NCBI RefSeq assembly: GCF_009601685.2
Contig: NZ_CP045701.2
Span: 2,294,001 to 2,358,000, forward strand
Length of the DNA stretch: 64,000 nt
Source of the DNA: Pseudomonas brassicacearum
GTDB lineage: Bacteria; Pseudomonadota; Gammaproteobacteria; Pseudomonadales; Pseudomonadaceae
Direction: 5' to 3'
Below, in pieces: positions 19,082 to 27,460 of the stretch. Within the stretch, counting starts at the first letter, position 1. Each line of letters opens with the position of its first letter. A model generated the notes under the pieces. It was not told the DNA's origin. It saw only the letters and a list, made by a program, of their open reading frames with translations, and did not search any database. Both the position numbers and the translations under genes were made by a program.

Positions 19082-19990
19082 ATGCAAGCACTGTTGAACG
19101 AGATCCTCGATGCGGTTCGCCCCCTGATTGGTCAGGGCAAGGTGGCCGACTACATTCCGGCCCTGGGCACTGTGGCGCCCAACCAGTTGGGCATTGCCGT
19201 GTATGGCAACGACGGCGAGTTGTATTGCGCCGGCGACGCCGAAACAGCGTTTTCGGTGCAGAGTATTTCCAAGGTGTTTAGCCTGGTGCAGGCCATCGGG
19301 CATTCCGGCGAAGCGATCTGGGAGCGCCTGGGCCATGAGCCGTCCGGCCAACCGTTCAACTCCCTGGTGCAACTGGAATTCGAACGGGGTCGACCGCGCA
19401 ACCCGTTTATCAACGCTGGCGCGTTGGTGATCTGCGATATCAACCAGTCGCGCTTCGCCGCCCCGGCGCTGTCGATGCGCGATTTCGTGCGCCGTCTGTC
19501 GGGCAACCCGCAGGTAATGGTGGATGGCAAGGTCGCCGAATCGGAATACCAGCACCGCGCCCGCAACGCGGCGATGGCGTACCTGATGCAATCGTTCGGC
19601 AACTTCCATAATGACGTGGAAGCGGTGTTGCGCAGCTATTTCAGCCACTGCGCCCTGCGGATGAGCTGCATCGACCTGGCGCGGGCGTTCTGCTTCCTGG
19701 CCAACGACGGGTTCTGCAAACACAGTGGCGAACAGATCCTCACCGCCCGGCAGACCCAGCAGGTCAACTCCATCATGGCCACCAGCGGCTTGTACGATGA
19801 AGCCGGCAATTTCGCCTATCGCGTCGGCCTGCCGGGCAAGAGCGGGGTCGGTGGCGGGATTGTCGCCGTGGTGCCGGGGCGGTTCACGGTGTGCGTCTGG
19901 TCGCCTGAGCTCAATGTCGCCGGCAACTCGCTGGCCGGCATGGCAGCGCTGGAGTTGCTGAGCCAGCGCATCGGCTGGTCGGTGTTCTAG
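19082..19990 (+). CDS. glsA: Glutaminase
   Basis: Hydrolyses L-glutamine to glutamate and ammonia. The 302 residues are the full length of the serine-dependent, beta-lactamase-fold glutaminase. The SxxK motif is S61-I-S-K64, within [11 protein letters not shown], and ENP/NAG-type conserved parts ([10 protein letters not shown]) and GKSGVGGGI near the C-terminus are present. The ATG follows a weak ribosome-binding site. It is monocistronic, ended by the strong bidirectional terminator at 20004-20048. Confidence 0.94.
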   Translation: MQALLNEILDAVRPLIGQGKVADYIPALGTVAPNQLGIAVYGNDGELYCAGDAETAFSVQSISKVFSLVQAIGHSGEAIWERLGHEPSGQPFNSLVQLEFERGRPRNPFINAGALVICDINQSRFAAPALSMRDFVRRLSGNPQVMVDGKVAESEYQHRARNAAMAYLMQSFGNFHNDVEAVLRSYFSHCALRMSCIDLARAFCFLANDGFCKHSGEQILTARQTQQVNSIMATSGLYDEAGNFAYRVGLPGKSGVGGGIVAVVPGRFTVCVWSPELNVAGNSLAGMAALELLSQRIGWSVF

Positions 19991-20003
19991 GGGCTTGTCT
20001 CAC

Positions 20004-20048
20004 AAACAAAAGGGCCCGCTCCTGATCCAGGAGCGGGCCCTTTTGTTT
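20004..20048. terminator. Strong bidirectional terminator
   Basis: A perfect 21-bp stem contains GGGCCCGCTCCTG, has a 3-nt loop and A-rich/T-rich flanks. It serves the convergent glutaminase and the 109-aa gene at 20057. Confidence 0.95.
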
Positions 20049-20056
20049 AGGACGTA

Positions 20057-20386
20057 TCAGCAGAGGCGGTCGATGACCCGGACCTCAGAAGTGTTCTGCA
20101 TCGACTGCCAGGCCTGGGTCAGCGTTTGCAGCACGCGACCGATGAAGTCTTTGTCGGCCGCGGCCTTCTTGCCAACGTAGCCCTGGCCGCGGCGGTACAT
20201 CTTCAGCCGGGCACCCAGCTCTTGCGTGTTCTTTTCGAACTCGTCTTCGCGGGTGTAGGGCGACAGGCAGTCCATATGCACCTGGCCAGTCTTGCTGATC
20301 CACAGGATATGGCTGTCGAGCGTGTCCTTGTGTGCTGCGAATATGCGAGCCAGTTCATCAATAGATGGTTGATTATTCAGATTCAT
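20057..20386 (-). CDS. Conserved-type small protein of unknown function
   Basis: A 109-residue soluble protein beginning MNLNNQPSIDELARIFAAHK. It is mixed alpha/beta, with no signal or membrane segment. It uses the strong terminator on its 3' side and has an AGGGGC-like site before the ATG, supporting a real gene. No named family recognised. Confidence 0.72.
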   Translation of the reverse strand: MNLNNQPSIDELARIFAAHKDTLDSHILWISKTGQVHMDCLSPYTREDEFEKNTQELGARLKMYRRGQGYVGKKAAADKDFIGRVLQTLTQAWQSMQNTSEVRVIDRLC

Positions 20387-20995
20387 GTGTAAGCCCCTTG
20401 ACCATTTGGTTGATCTGTCTGGTGGTTCGCAAAAACTTCGCTATTGGGTAAGTACCTGCCCAGTGCCTGCATGGCCAGCACCGAAACCAGGCCGTCAGCG
20501 TTCGTCCGCCTGACTTCGACGGGGTCGTGCATCGGTTGTGTAGTGTTATCGAAGGGCTGCTACGCAAATGCGCTACAACGAAGAGAAACAGCGAAGAATC
20601 TTCAGGCAGTGTCAACTTTCGAGGGTCGACCACGCGCGTCATGAGGATCTTCGCCGACGTTTCTCGTCCTTGTTACCGGACGGTCAGGCCAGGTCAGCAC
20701 CTTCAATCTGCCTTGTGGGCAGTCCCTTATCCAAAAAACAGCTCGGCGGTCAGACGAGCTTGCTCAAACAGTTGCCTGTACTCCCGATCGGGGAGACGTC
20801 TGCATCATGCAAGGGCAAATCGGAGGCGTCAACGGTTTTGTAGTGATTATTTTTGGTCACTACATATTGTCGGACAAAACGGTTTGGGTATGAAAATTTG
20901 GCGAAGGCGCGGACTTATCTGTGGGAGCAAGGCCTTGCTCCCACAGATCCCTTCGCCACAGGGGGATTCTCACCACGTCATGGGTGAACCCATGT
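20387..20995. other. 609-nt gap with no supported gene
   Basis: The longest frame on the plus strand (20527-21081) runs into topB and has no ribosome-binding site or family-like sequence. Minus-strand frames are short or broken by stops. The sequence is less GC-biased than its neighbours, and may be eroded former coding DNA or a long leader of the 109-aa gene. A perfect 28-bp palindrome lies at 20919-20946. Confidence 0.5.
20919..20946. repeat. Perfect 28-bp palindrome (family B-like)
   Basis: CTGTGGGAGCAAGG is followed directly by its complement. It shares the GTGGGAGC start with family B elements. It lies 50 bases past the topB stop and could act as its terminator. Confidence 0.75.
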
Positions 20996-22942
20996 TCAGG
21001 TCGCCTTGGCCTTGCTCGCCTTGCGCGGTGCGCCGCCTGCCTTGCGCTTGGCCGGCTTGCGTTTGTTTTTCCACGGTGTAGCGCCGCGCCCGGCGGGGCT
21101 GGCCGGGCCGCTGATGGTCAGGCTCATGCCCTGGCAGCGGGCGACGTGCTTGCTCATCCAGGCGGCTTGCCGGGTCACGAATTCTTCCAGGCTCATTTCG
21201 CCGCTTTGCACCATGTCCAGCGCCTGTTCCCAGATGGCTGTGGTGCCCGGGTCGGCGATGGCCCGGGGCACGGCGTCGATCAGGCTGAAGGCCGCCGGGG
21301 TGGCGGACAGCGCCTTGCCGTTTTTCACCAGGTAGCCGCGGTCAAGCAGCCCCTGGATGATTGAGGCCCGGGTCGCTTCGGTGCCGATGCCGGTGGTGTC
21401 CTTGAGCTTTTGTTTGAGCAGCGGATCCTCCACCAGTTTGGCGACGTTCTTCATCGCCTTGATCAGGTCGCCTTCAGTGAACGGCTTGGGCGGTTGGGTC
21501 CACAGGTCCTTGGGTTTCACCTCGTCTACGGCGCAATCGCGACCTTCGCTCAGTGCCGGCAGGGTCTGCGGCACCGGTGCTTCACGGCCCCTTGCCGGCG
21601 CCAGGGCTTCGGGCAGGGCGCGTTTCCAGCCGGGTTCGACGATCTGCTTGCCCACGGCACGCAGCGCTTGGCCGGCGCAGTCGAAGTCGGCCTGGGTCCG
21701 GTCGTATTCGTGGTTGGGCAGGAACTGCGCCAGGTAGCGCGCGCGAATCAGCGTATAGACGGCGCGCTGCTTGCCGGCGAGTTTGTCGAGGTTCCGGGCG
21801 GCGGCGGTGGGAATGATGCCGTGGTGAGCGCTGACCTTGGCGTCGTTCCAGGCCCGGGACTTGCGTTGCGGCTGCAGGTGCTCGCGCAGCGGTGCAAGGC
21901 TCGGGTCGGCCTGGGCGAGGGCGGCCAGGATGGCCGGGGCTTCGCTGTGCTGGCTCAAGGGCAGGAAACCGCAATCGCTGCGTGGGTAGGTGATGAGCTT
22001 GTAGGTTTCGTACAGCGACTGGGCAATGTCCAGGGTTTCCTGGGCGCCAAGGCCGAGTTTCTTCGAGCAGACTTCCTGCAATGTGCCCAGGTCGAAAGGC
22101 AGCGGCGCCGCTTCGCGCAGGCGCTCGGTACGCACCTTCAGCGTCCGGGCGGTGGCGGCATTGCTCATGGCTTGGGCGGCATCCCGGGCCAGGGCCTGGT
22201 TCAGGCAACGCTCCTGGTCGTCGCAGGCGTCCGGATCGGCGCGCCACTGGGCGGTGAACGCCGTGCCTTCGTGGCTTAGCTGCACGTCGATGGCCCAATA
22301 GGCGACCGGCACGAAGTCGGCGATGCTGCGGTCGCGGTCCACCACCAGGCGCAGTGTTGGTGTTTGCACGCGGCCTACCGGCAACACGCCCTGGTAACCG
22401 GACTGGCGTCCCAGCAGGGTGAACAGGCGACTCATGTTCATGCCGATCAGCCAGTCGGCTCGGGAACGGCCCAGGGCCGAGTGATACAAGTTGAAGGTTT
22501 CGGCCCCCGGCTTGAGGGCGGCCAGGGCCTTGCGGATCGATGCTTCGTCCAGGGCCGAGAGCCATAGCCGCCGGATCGGCCCGCGATAACGGCAATGTTC
22601 CACCAGCTCCCGGGCGATCATTTCACCTTCACGGTCGGCGTCGGTGGCGATCACCAATTCCTTCGCTTCCCCCAGCAGGCGCTTGACCGCCTTGTACTGG
22701 CTGGCGGTTTTCGGCTTGACGGTCATTTTCCATTGCGCCGGCACGATGGGCAGGTCGGCCAGTACCCAGCGCTTGTAGCGCGCGTCGTAGGCGTCGGGCG
22801 GGGCGGTTTCCAGCAGGTGGCCGATGCACCAGGTGACCGTGATGCCAGGGCCCAGCCAGCAACCGTCGCCACGGCGCGTAGCACCGAGCACAGCGGCGAT
22901 GTCCTTGGCCTGGGACGGTTTTTCACACAGGTACAGCTGCAT
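20996..22942 (-). CDS. topB: DNA topoisomerase III
   Basis: Type IA topoisomerase of 648 residues that passes single strands and resolves replication or recombination intermediates. The TOPRIM domain shows CEKPSQA (6-12) and TDADREGE (100-107). The active-site Tyr is Y319 in LITYPRSDCGF. The C-terminus is a Lys/Ala/Arg-rich tail with no zinc-binding Cys, as in TopB rather than TopA. A LexA-type box lies 73 bases upstream of its start. Confidence 0.94.
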   Translation of the reverse strand: MQLYLCEKPSQAKDIAAVLGATRRGDGCWLGPGITVTWCIGHLLETAPPDAYDARYKRWVLADLPIVPAQWKMTVKPKTASQYKAVKRLLGEAKELVIATDADREGEMIARELVEHCRYRGPIRRLWLSALDEASIRKALAALKPGAETFNLYHSALGRSRADWLIGMNMSRLFTLLGRQSGYQGVLPVGRVQTPTLRLVVDRDRSIADFVPVAYWAIDVQLSHEGTAFTAQWRADPDACDDQERCLNQALARDAAQAMSNAATARTLKVRTERLREAAPLPFDLGTLQEVCSKKLGLGAQETLDIAQSLYETYKLITYPRSDCGFLPLSQHSEAPAILAALAQADPSLAPLREHLQPQRKSRAWNDAKVSAHHGIIPTAAARNLDKLAGKQRAVYTLIRARYLAQFLPNHEYDRTQADFDCAGQALRAVGKQIVEPGWKRALPEALAPARGREAPVPQTLPALSEGRDCAVDEVKPKDLWTQPPKPFTEGDLIKAMKNVAKLVEDPLLKQKLKDTTGIGTEATRASIIQGLLDRGYLVKNGKALSATPAAFSLIDAVPRAIADPGTTAIWEQALDMVQSGEMSLEEFVTRQAAWMSKHVARCQGMSLTISGPASPAGRGATPWKNKRKPAKRKAGGAPRKASKAKAT

Positions 22943-23014
22943 AGCGCCCTTTTCCTGAAGCAGATTTCATGGGGCTGTAGCATGGTCATGGATGCGCGCC
23001 AGGGCAAGTTTTAT

Positions 23015-23030
23015 CTGTATGGATATACAG
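23015..23030. promoter_or_regulatory. Candidate LexA (SOS) box
   Basis: CTGTATGGATATACAG is a 16-bp near-palindrome of the CTGT-N8-ACAG class recognised by classical LexA. It stands between the divergent starts of topB and the response regulator (73 and 155 bases away), with AT-rich flanks suggesting a promoter. Confidence 0.6.
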
Positions 23031-23184
23031 ATAAAAAGCGTTGCGCTGCGTTACCAAGGGCCTCTGGCGTGACGTTCAGCGGCCTGTTGGCACGCAGAAT
23101 GAATTTCTCGCAGGGGTATCGCTCATAACTTCAAGGCGGTTGCTACCGCAAAGAAGGTTTATGAGGTCAAGGAGAGTCACTTTC

Positions 23185-23592
23185 ATGAATTCGATGCCAA
23201 ATGGCAACGGCCAGGCGACTACACGTTTGATTCTCGTTGTGGAAGATGATCCAACCATCCTGGAGTTTCTCTGCGAGATCCTTGAGGAAGAAGGGTTCGT
23301 CGTGGAGCCTCGGGAGAGCGCCGATGCGGCGCTGACGTTTCTCGAAGAGAGCGCCCATTACGTCGACCTGTTGCTCACGGATATCACCATGCCCGGCAAG
23401 ATCGATGGCGCGGACCTGGCCAACTTGACCGGAGACCGCTGGCCGCAGATACCGTTGCTGATCATGTCCGGCTTCGAAACGCCGGAAAGCGCTGGAATCA
23501 AGCACCACGCTTCGTTCATCGCCAAGCCCTGGGCGCTGGGACAGATGCTGGACCTGGTGGAAAGCACGGTGAAAGGTCACCAGGCCCACTGA
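23185..23592 (+). CDS. Single-domain response regulator (receiver only)
   Basis: A 135-residue CheY-like protein without an output domain. The acidic pocket is E20-D21-D22, the phospho-acceptor is D66 (LLLTDITMPG), S95 is the switch position and K114 lies in FIAKPW. The ATG at 23185 was chosen because AAGGAGAG lies 8 bases upstream; the open frame extends further but without a good site. There is no kinase beside it. The receiver resembles those that end hybrid kinases, such as the one encoded at 34656, which carries its own receiver. Confidence 0.9.
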   Translation: MNSMPNGNGQATTRLILVVEDDPTILEFLCEILEEEGFVVEPRESADAALTFLEESAHYVDLLLTDITMPGKIDGADLANLTGDRWPQIPLLIMSGFETPESAGIKHHASFIAKPWALGQMLDLVESTVKGHQAH

Positions 23593-23647
23593 GGGTTTGA
23601 TCTGAGCAACGTTATGGCTCCTGCGGGGCTCTGGGCTCTGGAGCTGT

Positions 23648-23751
23648 GTAGGAGCTGGCGAAGCCTGCGATCTTTTGATCTTTTGATCTTTCGCTTGAGA
23701 CTCAAGTGTCTTTGGAAAGATCGCAGCCTCGTTGCACTCGACAGCTCCTAC
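23648..23751. repeat. Family A hairpin repeat, copy 3
   Basis: The left arm is GTAGGAGCTGGCGAAGCC. The right arm, read on the minus strand, is GTAGGAGCTGTCGAGTGC. GCGATCTTTTGATCTTTTGA repeats lie inside. It lies between convergent genes and its right end grades into an 11-bp tandem repeat. Confidence 0.85.
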
Positions 23752-23826
23752 ACAGCTTCTACGCGGCTTCTACGCAGCTTCTACGCGGCTTCTACGTAGC
23801 TTCTACGTGGCTTCTACGTCGCTTAC
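23743..23826 (+). repeat. 11-bp tandem repeat, about seven units
   Basis: Units begin AGCTCCTACAC at the end of family A copy 3, then drift to AGCTTCTACGC, GGCTTCTACGC, AGCTTCTACGT and so on, each 11 bp. It appears to be slippage amplification of the terminal motif of the repeat element. Confidence 0.9.
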
Positions 23827-23857
23827 GGGCTTGGTCCGGTGGGAGCAAGCGCCAACC

Positions 23858-25480
23858 TCAGTTTTTATCCAGGTCCACGTTCCGGGTTTCCCGCAGGCAG
23901 ATCATGCCCACCACCAGGCTCACCCCGGTGATTACCACCGGGTACCACAGCCCATAGAAGATATCCCCGGTGTAGACCACCAGGGCAAACGACACGGTGG
24001 GCAGGAAACCGCCGAACCAGCCGTTGCCGATGTGATAGGGCAGGGACATGGAGGTATAGCGAATGCGGGTCGGGAACAGTTCGACCATCAACGCTGCCAG
24101 CGGTCCGTAGCACATCGCCGAGATGATGATCAGGGCCACGATCAGCGCAACAATCATCGGTCGGTTGATCTGCTGGGTATCGGCCTGCTGTGGATAGCCT
24201 GCCAGGGTCACGGCGCCGCGCAGGGCCGCTTCGTCGTAGCCGTCGATCTTCACGTCACCGATGTTGACCTGCACGGAACTGCCGGCCGGAGCCGCAACGC
24301 TGCTGTAGGGCAGGCCCTGCTTGACCAGGAAGGTCTTGACCTTGTCGCAAGGGCTGTCGAAACGCGCCTTGCCCACCGGGTCGAACTGGAAGGTGCAGGT
24401 GGCCGGGTCGGCGACCACGGTGATCGGTGCCTGGCGGCTCGCCAGGTCGATGGCCGGGTTGGCGTAGTGGGCCAGGGTCTTGAAGATCGGGAAGTACAGG
24501 GCGGTGGCCAGCAGCAGGCCGATCATCAGCACCGGTTTGCGCCCGACCTTGTCCGACAGCCAGCCGAAAAAGATGAAGAACGGTGCGCCGATCACCACGC
24601 TGACAATCAGCAGGCTGTTGGCCAGGGCCGGGTCCATCTTCAGGAACTGGGTGAGGAAAAACAGCACGTAGAACTGCGCGGCGTAGAAAGTCACCGCTTG
24701 CCCGGCGTTGATGCTGAACAGGGCGATCAGCACCACCTTGAGGTTCTCCCATTTGCCGAAGGATTCGCGGATCGGCGCCTTGCAGCATTTGCCTTCTTCT
24801 TTCATTTTCAGGAAGGCCGGCGACTCATGCAGGCTCAGGCGAATCCAGGTGGAGATGCCCAGCAGCAGGATCGACAGCAGGAACGGAATGCGCCAGCCCC
24901 AGACTTCGAACTGATCGCCGGTGAAGTAGCGGCAGCCCAACACCACCAGCAGCGACAACAACAGCCCCAGGGTGGCGGTGGACTGAATCCAGCTGGTATG
25001 GAAGCCGCGCTTGCCCATTGGCGCGTGTTCGGCGACGTAGGTCGCCGCGCCGCCGTACTCACCGCCCAGGGCCAGGCCTTGGAGCATGCGCAATGCCACC
25101 AGGATGATCGGTGCAGCGATGCCGATGCTGGCGTAGTTGGGCAGCAGGCCGACGCAGAACGTCGCCAGGCCCATCAGTACGATGGTCGCCAGGAACGTGT
25201 ACTTGCGCCCGATCATGTCCCCCAGCCGGCCGAACACCAGAGCCCCGAATGGCCGCACGATGAAACCGGCGGCGAACGCCATCAGGGCGAAGATGAACGC
25301 GGTGGTGTCGTTGACCCCGGCAAAGAACTGCTTGCTGATCACCGCCGCGAGGGCGCCATAGAGGAAAAAGTCGTACCACTCGAACACCGTCCCCAGGGAC
25401 GAGGCGAAGATGACTTTCTGGGTTTCCTGGCTGGTGCCGACGCTGCGCGTGGCTTCCAGGGGCTGAACATGCTCGGACAT
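23858..25480 (-). CDS. MHS-family MFS transporter with large periplasmic insertion
   Basis: A 12-segment proton symporter of the metabolite:H+ symporter group (KgtP/ProP/ShiA relatives), 540 residues. Family motifs are GRLGDMIGRK (about 84-93) and GWLSDKVGRK (about 306-315), with FEWYDFFLYG in the first helix. Between the predicted 9th and 10th helices, about 95 residues (about 342-438) form an extra hydrophilic periplasmic domain with two cysteines (C362, C378). The ATG at 25480 is preceded by GAGGGAT. It lies beside a GMC oxidoreductase on the same strand, so it may import that enzyme's substrate. The substrate is unknown. Confidence 0.9.
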   Translation of the reverse strand: MSEHVQPLEATRSVGTSQETQKVIFASSLGTVFEWYDFFLYGALAAVISKQFFAGVNDTTAFIFALMAFAAGFIVRPFGALVFGRLGDMIGRKYTFLATIVLMGLATFCVGLLPNYASIGIAAPIILVALRMLQGLALGGEYGGAATYVAEHAPMGKRGFHTSWIQSTATLGLLLSLLVVLGCRYFTGDQFEVWGWRIPFLLSILLLGISTWIRLSLHESPAFLKMKEEGKCCKAPIRESFGKWENLKVVLIALFSINAGQAVTFYAAQFYVLFFLTQFLKMDPALANSLLIVSVVIGAPFFIFFGWLSDKVGRKPVLMIGLLLATALYFPIFKTLAHYANPAIDLASRQAPITVVADPATCTFQFDPVGKARFDSPCDKVKTFLVKQGLPYSSVAAPAGSSVQVNIGDVKIDGYDEAALRGAVTLAGYPQQADTQQINRPMIVALIVALIIISAMCYGPLAALMVELFPTRIRYTSMSLPYHIGNGWFGGFLPTVSFALVVYTGDIFYGLWYPVVITGVSLVVGMICLRETRNVDLDKN

Positions 25481-25575
25481 AGCGGTATCCCTCACAGTGA
25501 TTGTTTTTGTTGTTCCACTGCGACGCCGGGTGAGGCGTCTCCTGATTTGATACGTTCCTTTTGCTTACACACATT

Positions 25576-25671
25576 CCCTGTGGGAGCGGGCTTGCTCGCG
25601 AAGGCGGTGTGCCAGTCGACATCATCGTCAGCCGACACACCGCTTTCGCGAGCAAGTCCACTCCCACAGGG
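25576..25671. repeat. Family B REP-like inverted repeat
   Basis: The left arm CCCTGTGGGAGCGGGCTTGC runs on as TCGCGAAGGCGGTGTG. The right arm is its near complement, ending CACTCCCACAGGG. It fills the gap between the oxidoreductase and transporter genes and may end or protect the upstream transcript. Confidence 0.85.
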
Positions 25672-25686
25672 GGACTTACTTGTTTT

Positions 25687-27330
25687 TCAGACCGTGGCCG
25701 GCTCCTTTTGGGGCGTAGTGATTCTTGTGTCGGCCTCAAGCATCATCTGCGCCGCTTTCTCGGCAATCATCAACGTCGGCGAGCAGGTGTTACCCGAGGT
25801 GATGCGCGGCATGATCGAGGCGTCGGCAATGCGCAGGCCCTTGATGCCGTGCACGCGCAGTTGCGCATCCACCACCGCGTCGTGGTCCTGGCCCATGCGG
25901 CACGTGCCCACCGGGTGGAAAATCGTCGTGCCGATGCGGGCGGCGGCCTGGTGCAACTCCTCTTCGGTTTGCAGGCTGGGCCCCGGCAGGTATTCCACCG
26001 GTTTGAACGCGCTCAGGGCCGGGGCCGCGACGATGCGTCGGGTCAGGCGGATGGCGTCGGCGGCGACCCGCAGGTCTTCGGGATGGCCCAGGTAATTGGG
26101 CTGGATCAGCGGCGCTTCGCGCGGGTCGGCTGAACGAATGTCCACCCGGCCACGGCTTTGCGGGCGCAGGTCGCAGACCGATGCGGTGAACGCCGGGAAG
26201 CTGTGCAGCGGTTCGCCGAAGCGTTCCAGGGACAACGGTTGCACGTGGTATTCGAGGTTGGCCGAGGGCTGTTCCGGGCCCGAGCGGGCGAACGCGCCGA
26301 GTTGGCTGGGGGCCATGGACAGCGGGCCGCTGCGGTCGTACAGGTAGCGCAGGCCCATGCCCATTTTGCCCCACAGGGTGCCCGCGATCTGGTTCAGGGT
26401 GCGGGCGTTTTCCAATTGGTAGATCAACCGCAGTTGCAGGTGGTCCTGCAAGTTGCCGCCGACACCGGGCAGCTCATGGGTCACGCCGATGCCCAGGCGT
26501 TGCAGCAGGCTGCGCGGGCCGATCCCGGAACGTTGCAGGATCCCCGGCGAACCCACGGCCCCGGCGCACAGGGCAATTTCCTTGCGGGCCTTGAAGGTCA
26601 TGCCCTTGCCTTGCCAGCGCGCGCTGACGGCGTGGGCGCGGTCGTCACGCAGCAATACGCGGTCGACCTCGACGTCGGTCAGCACCGTGAGGTTGGCGCG
26701 TTGGCGAACCGGCTTGAGAAACGCCTTGGCCGCGTTCCAGCGCACCCCGGCTTTCTGGTTGACCTGGAAGTAGCCGCAGCCTTCATTGTCGCCGCTGTTG
26801 AAATCATCGACGTTGGGGATGCCGCTCTGTTCGGCGGCGCTGCGGAAGGCATCGAGAATCGGCCATGACAGGCGCTGGCGTTCGACCCGCCATTCCCCAC
26901 CGGCGCCGTGAAATTCGGACGCGCCGGCAAAGTGGTTTTCGCTTTGCCGGAACAGCGGCAGCACGTCTTTCCAGGCCCAGCCAGCATTGCCCTCGGCAGC
27001 CCAGCCGTCGTAGTCCGCCGCCTGGCCGCGCATGTAGATCATGCCGTTGATGGAGGAGCAGCCACCCAGGACCTTGCCGCGAGGGTAGCTCAAGGCGCGG
27101 CCTTGCAGGCCCGGTTGCGCTTCGGTCTTGAAGCACCAGTCGGTGCGTGGGTTGCCGATGCAGAACAGGTAGCCGACCGGGATGTGAATCCACGGATAGT
27201 TGTCGCGCCCGCCGGCTTCGAGCAGCAGCACCCGGTGTTGCGGGTTGGCCGAAAGCCGATTGGCCAGCAAGCATCCGGCAGGGCCGGCGCCCACGATCAC
27301 ATAATCGTATTCATCGACGACAGGTTGCAT
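25687..27330 (-). CDS. GMC-family FAD oxidoreductase (choline dehydrogenase-like)
   Basis: A flavoprotein of 547 residues oxidising an alcohol or choline-like substrate. The N-terminal dinucleotide fold has VGAGPAGCLLANRLS. GMC signatures SSINGMIYMRGQAADYDGW and HPVGTCRMG are present, with the terminal GNTCSPTLMIAEKAA active-site stretch. The ATG at 27330 has GAGGT at good spacing; an ATG 11 codons earlier is less likely. It is not next to betaine-aldehyde dehydrogenase, so betA is not asserted. The divergent LysR gene is a likely regulator. Confidence 0.9.
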   Translation of the reverse strand: MQPVVDEYDYVIVGAGPAGCLLANRLSANPQHRVLLLEAGGRDNYPWIHIPVGYLFCIGNPRTDWCFKTEAQPGLQGRALSYPRGKVLGGCSSINGMIYMRGQAADYDGWAAEGNAGWAWKDVLPLFRQSENHFAGASEFHGAGGEWRVERQRLSWPILDAFRSAAEQSGIPNVDDFNSGDNEGCGYFQVNQKAGVRWNAAKAFLKPVRQRANLTVLTDVEVDRVLLRDDRAHAVSARWQGKGMTFKARKEIALCAGAVGSPGILQRSGIGPRSLLQRLGIGVTHELPGVGGNLQDHLQLRLIYQLENARTLNQIAGTLWGKMGMGLRYLYDRSGPLSMAPSQLGAFARSGPEQPSANLEYHVQPLSLERFGEPLHSFPAFTASVCDLRPQSRGRVDIRSADPREAPLIQPNYLGHPEDLRVAADAIRLTRRIVAAPALSAFKPVEYLPGPSLQTEEELHQAAARIGTTIFHPVGTCRMGQDHDAVVDAQLRVHGIKGLRIADASIMPRITSGNTCSPTLMIAEKAAQMMLEADTRITTPQKEPATV

Positions 27331-27460
27331 TCGCGACCTCATTTTTGTTTTTGTGGGATCCATCCTAGTTGTTAGTTTTCGTCAAAAGAATGTTAGTTTT
27401 TGCGCAGCGGCTGTGCGTTTATAAACAGTCATGCCTTCAGGCGTGTTCAAGGATCGCCTC

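Noticed and set aside
20527..21081. 184-codon open frame in the gene-poor gap
   Set aside because: No ribosome-binding site, no family-like sequence, and it runs into topB on the opposite strand.
23743..23826. Possible CRISPR-like array
   Set aside because: Units are 11 bp with no spacers; no cas genes near.
23732..26095. 787-codon plus-strand open frame starting with repeated peptide units
   Set aside because: The peptide repeat comes from the 11-bp DNA array, and the rest is antisense to the transporter and GMC genes.
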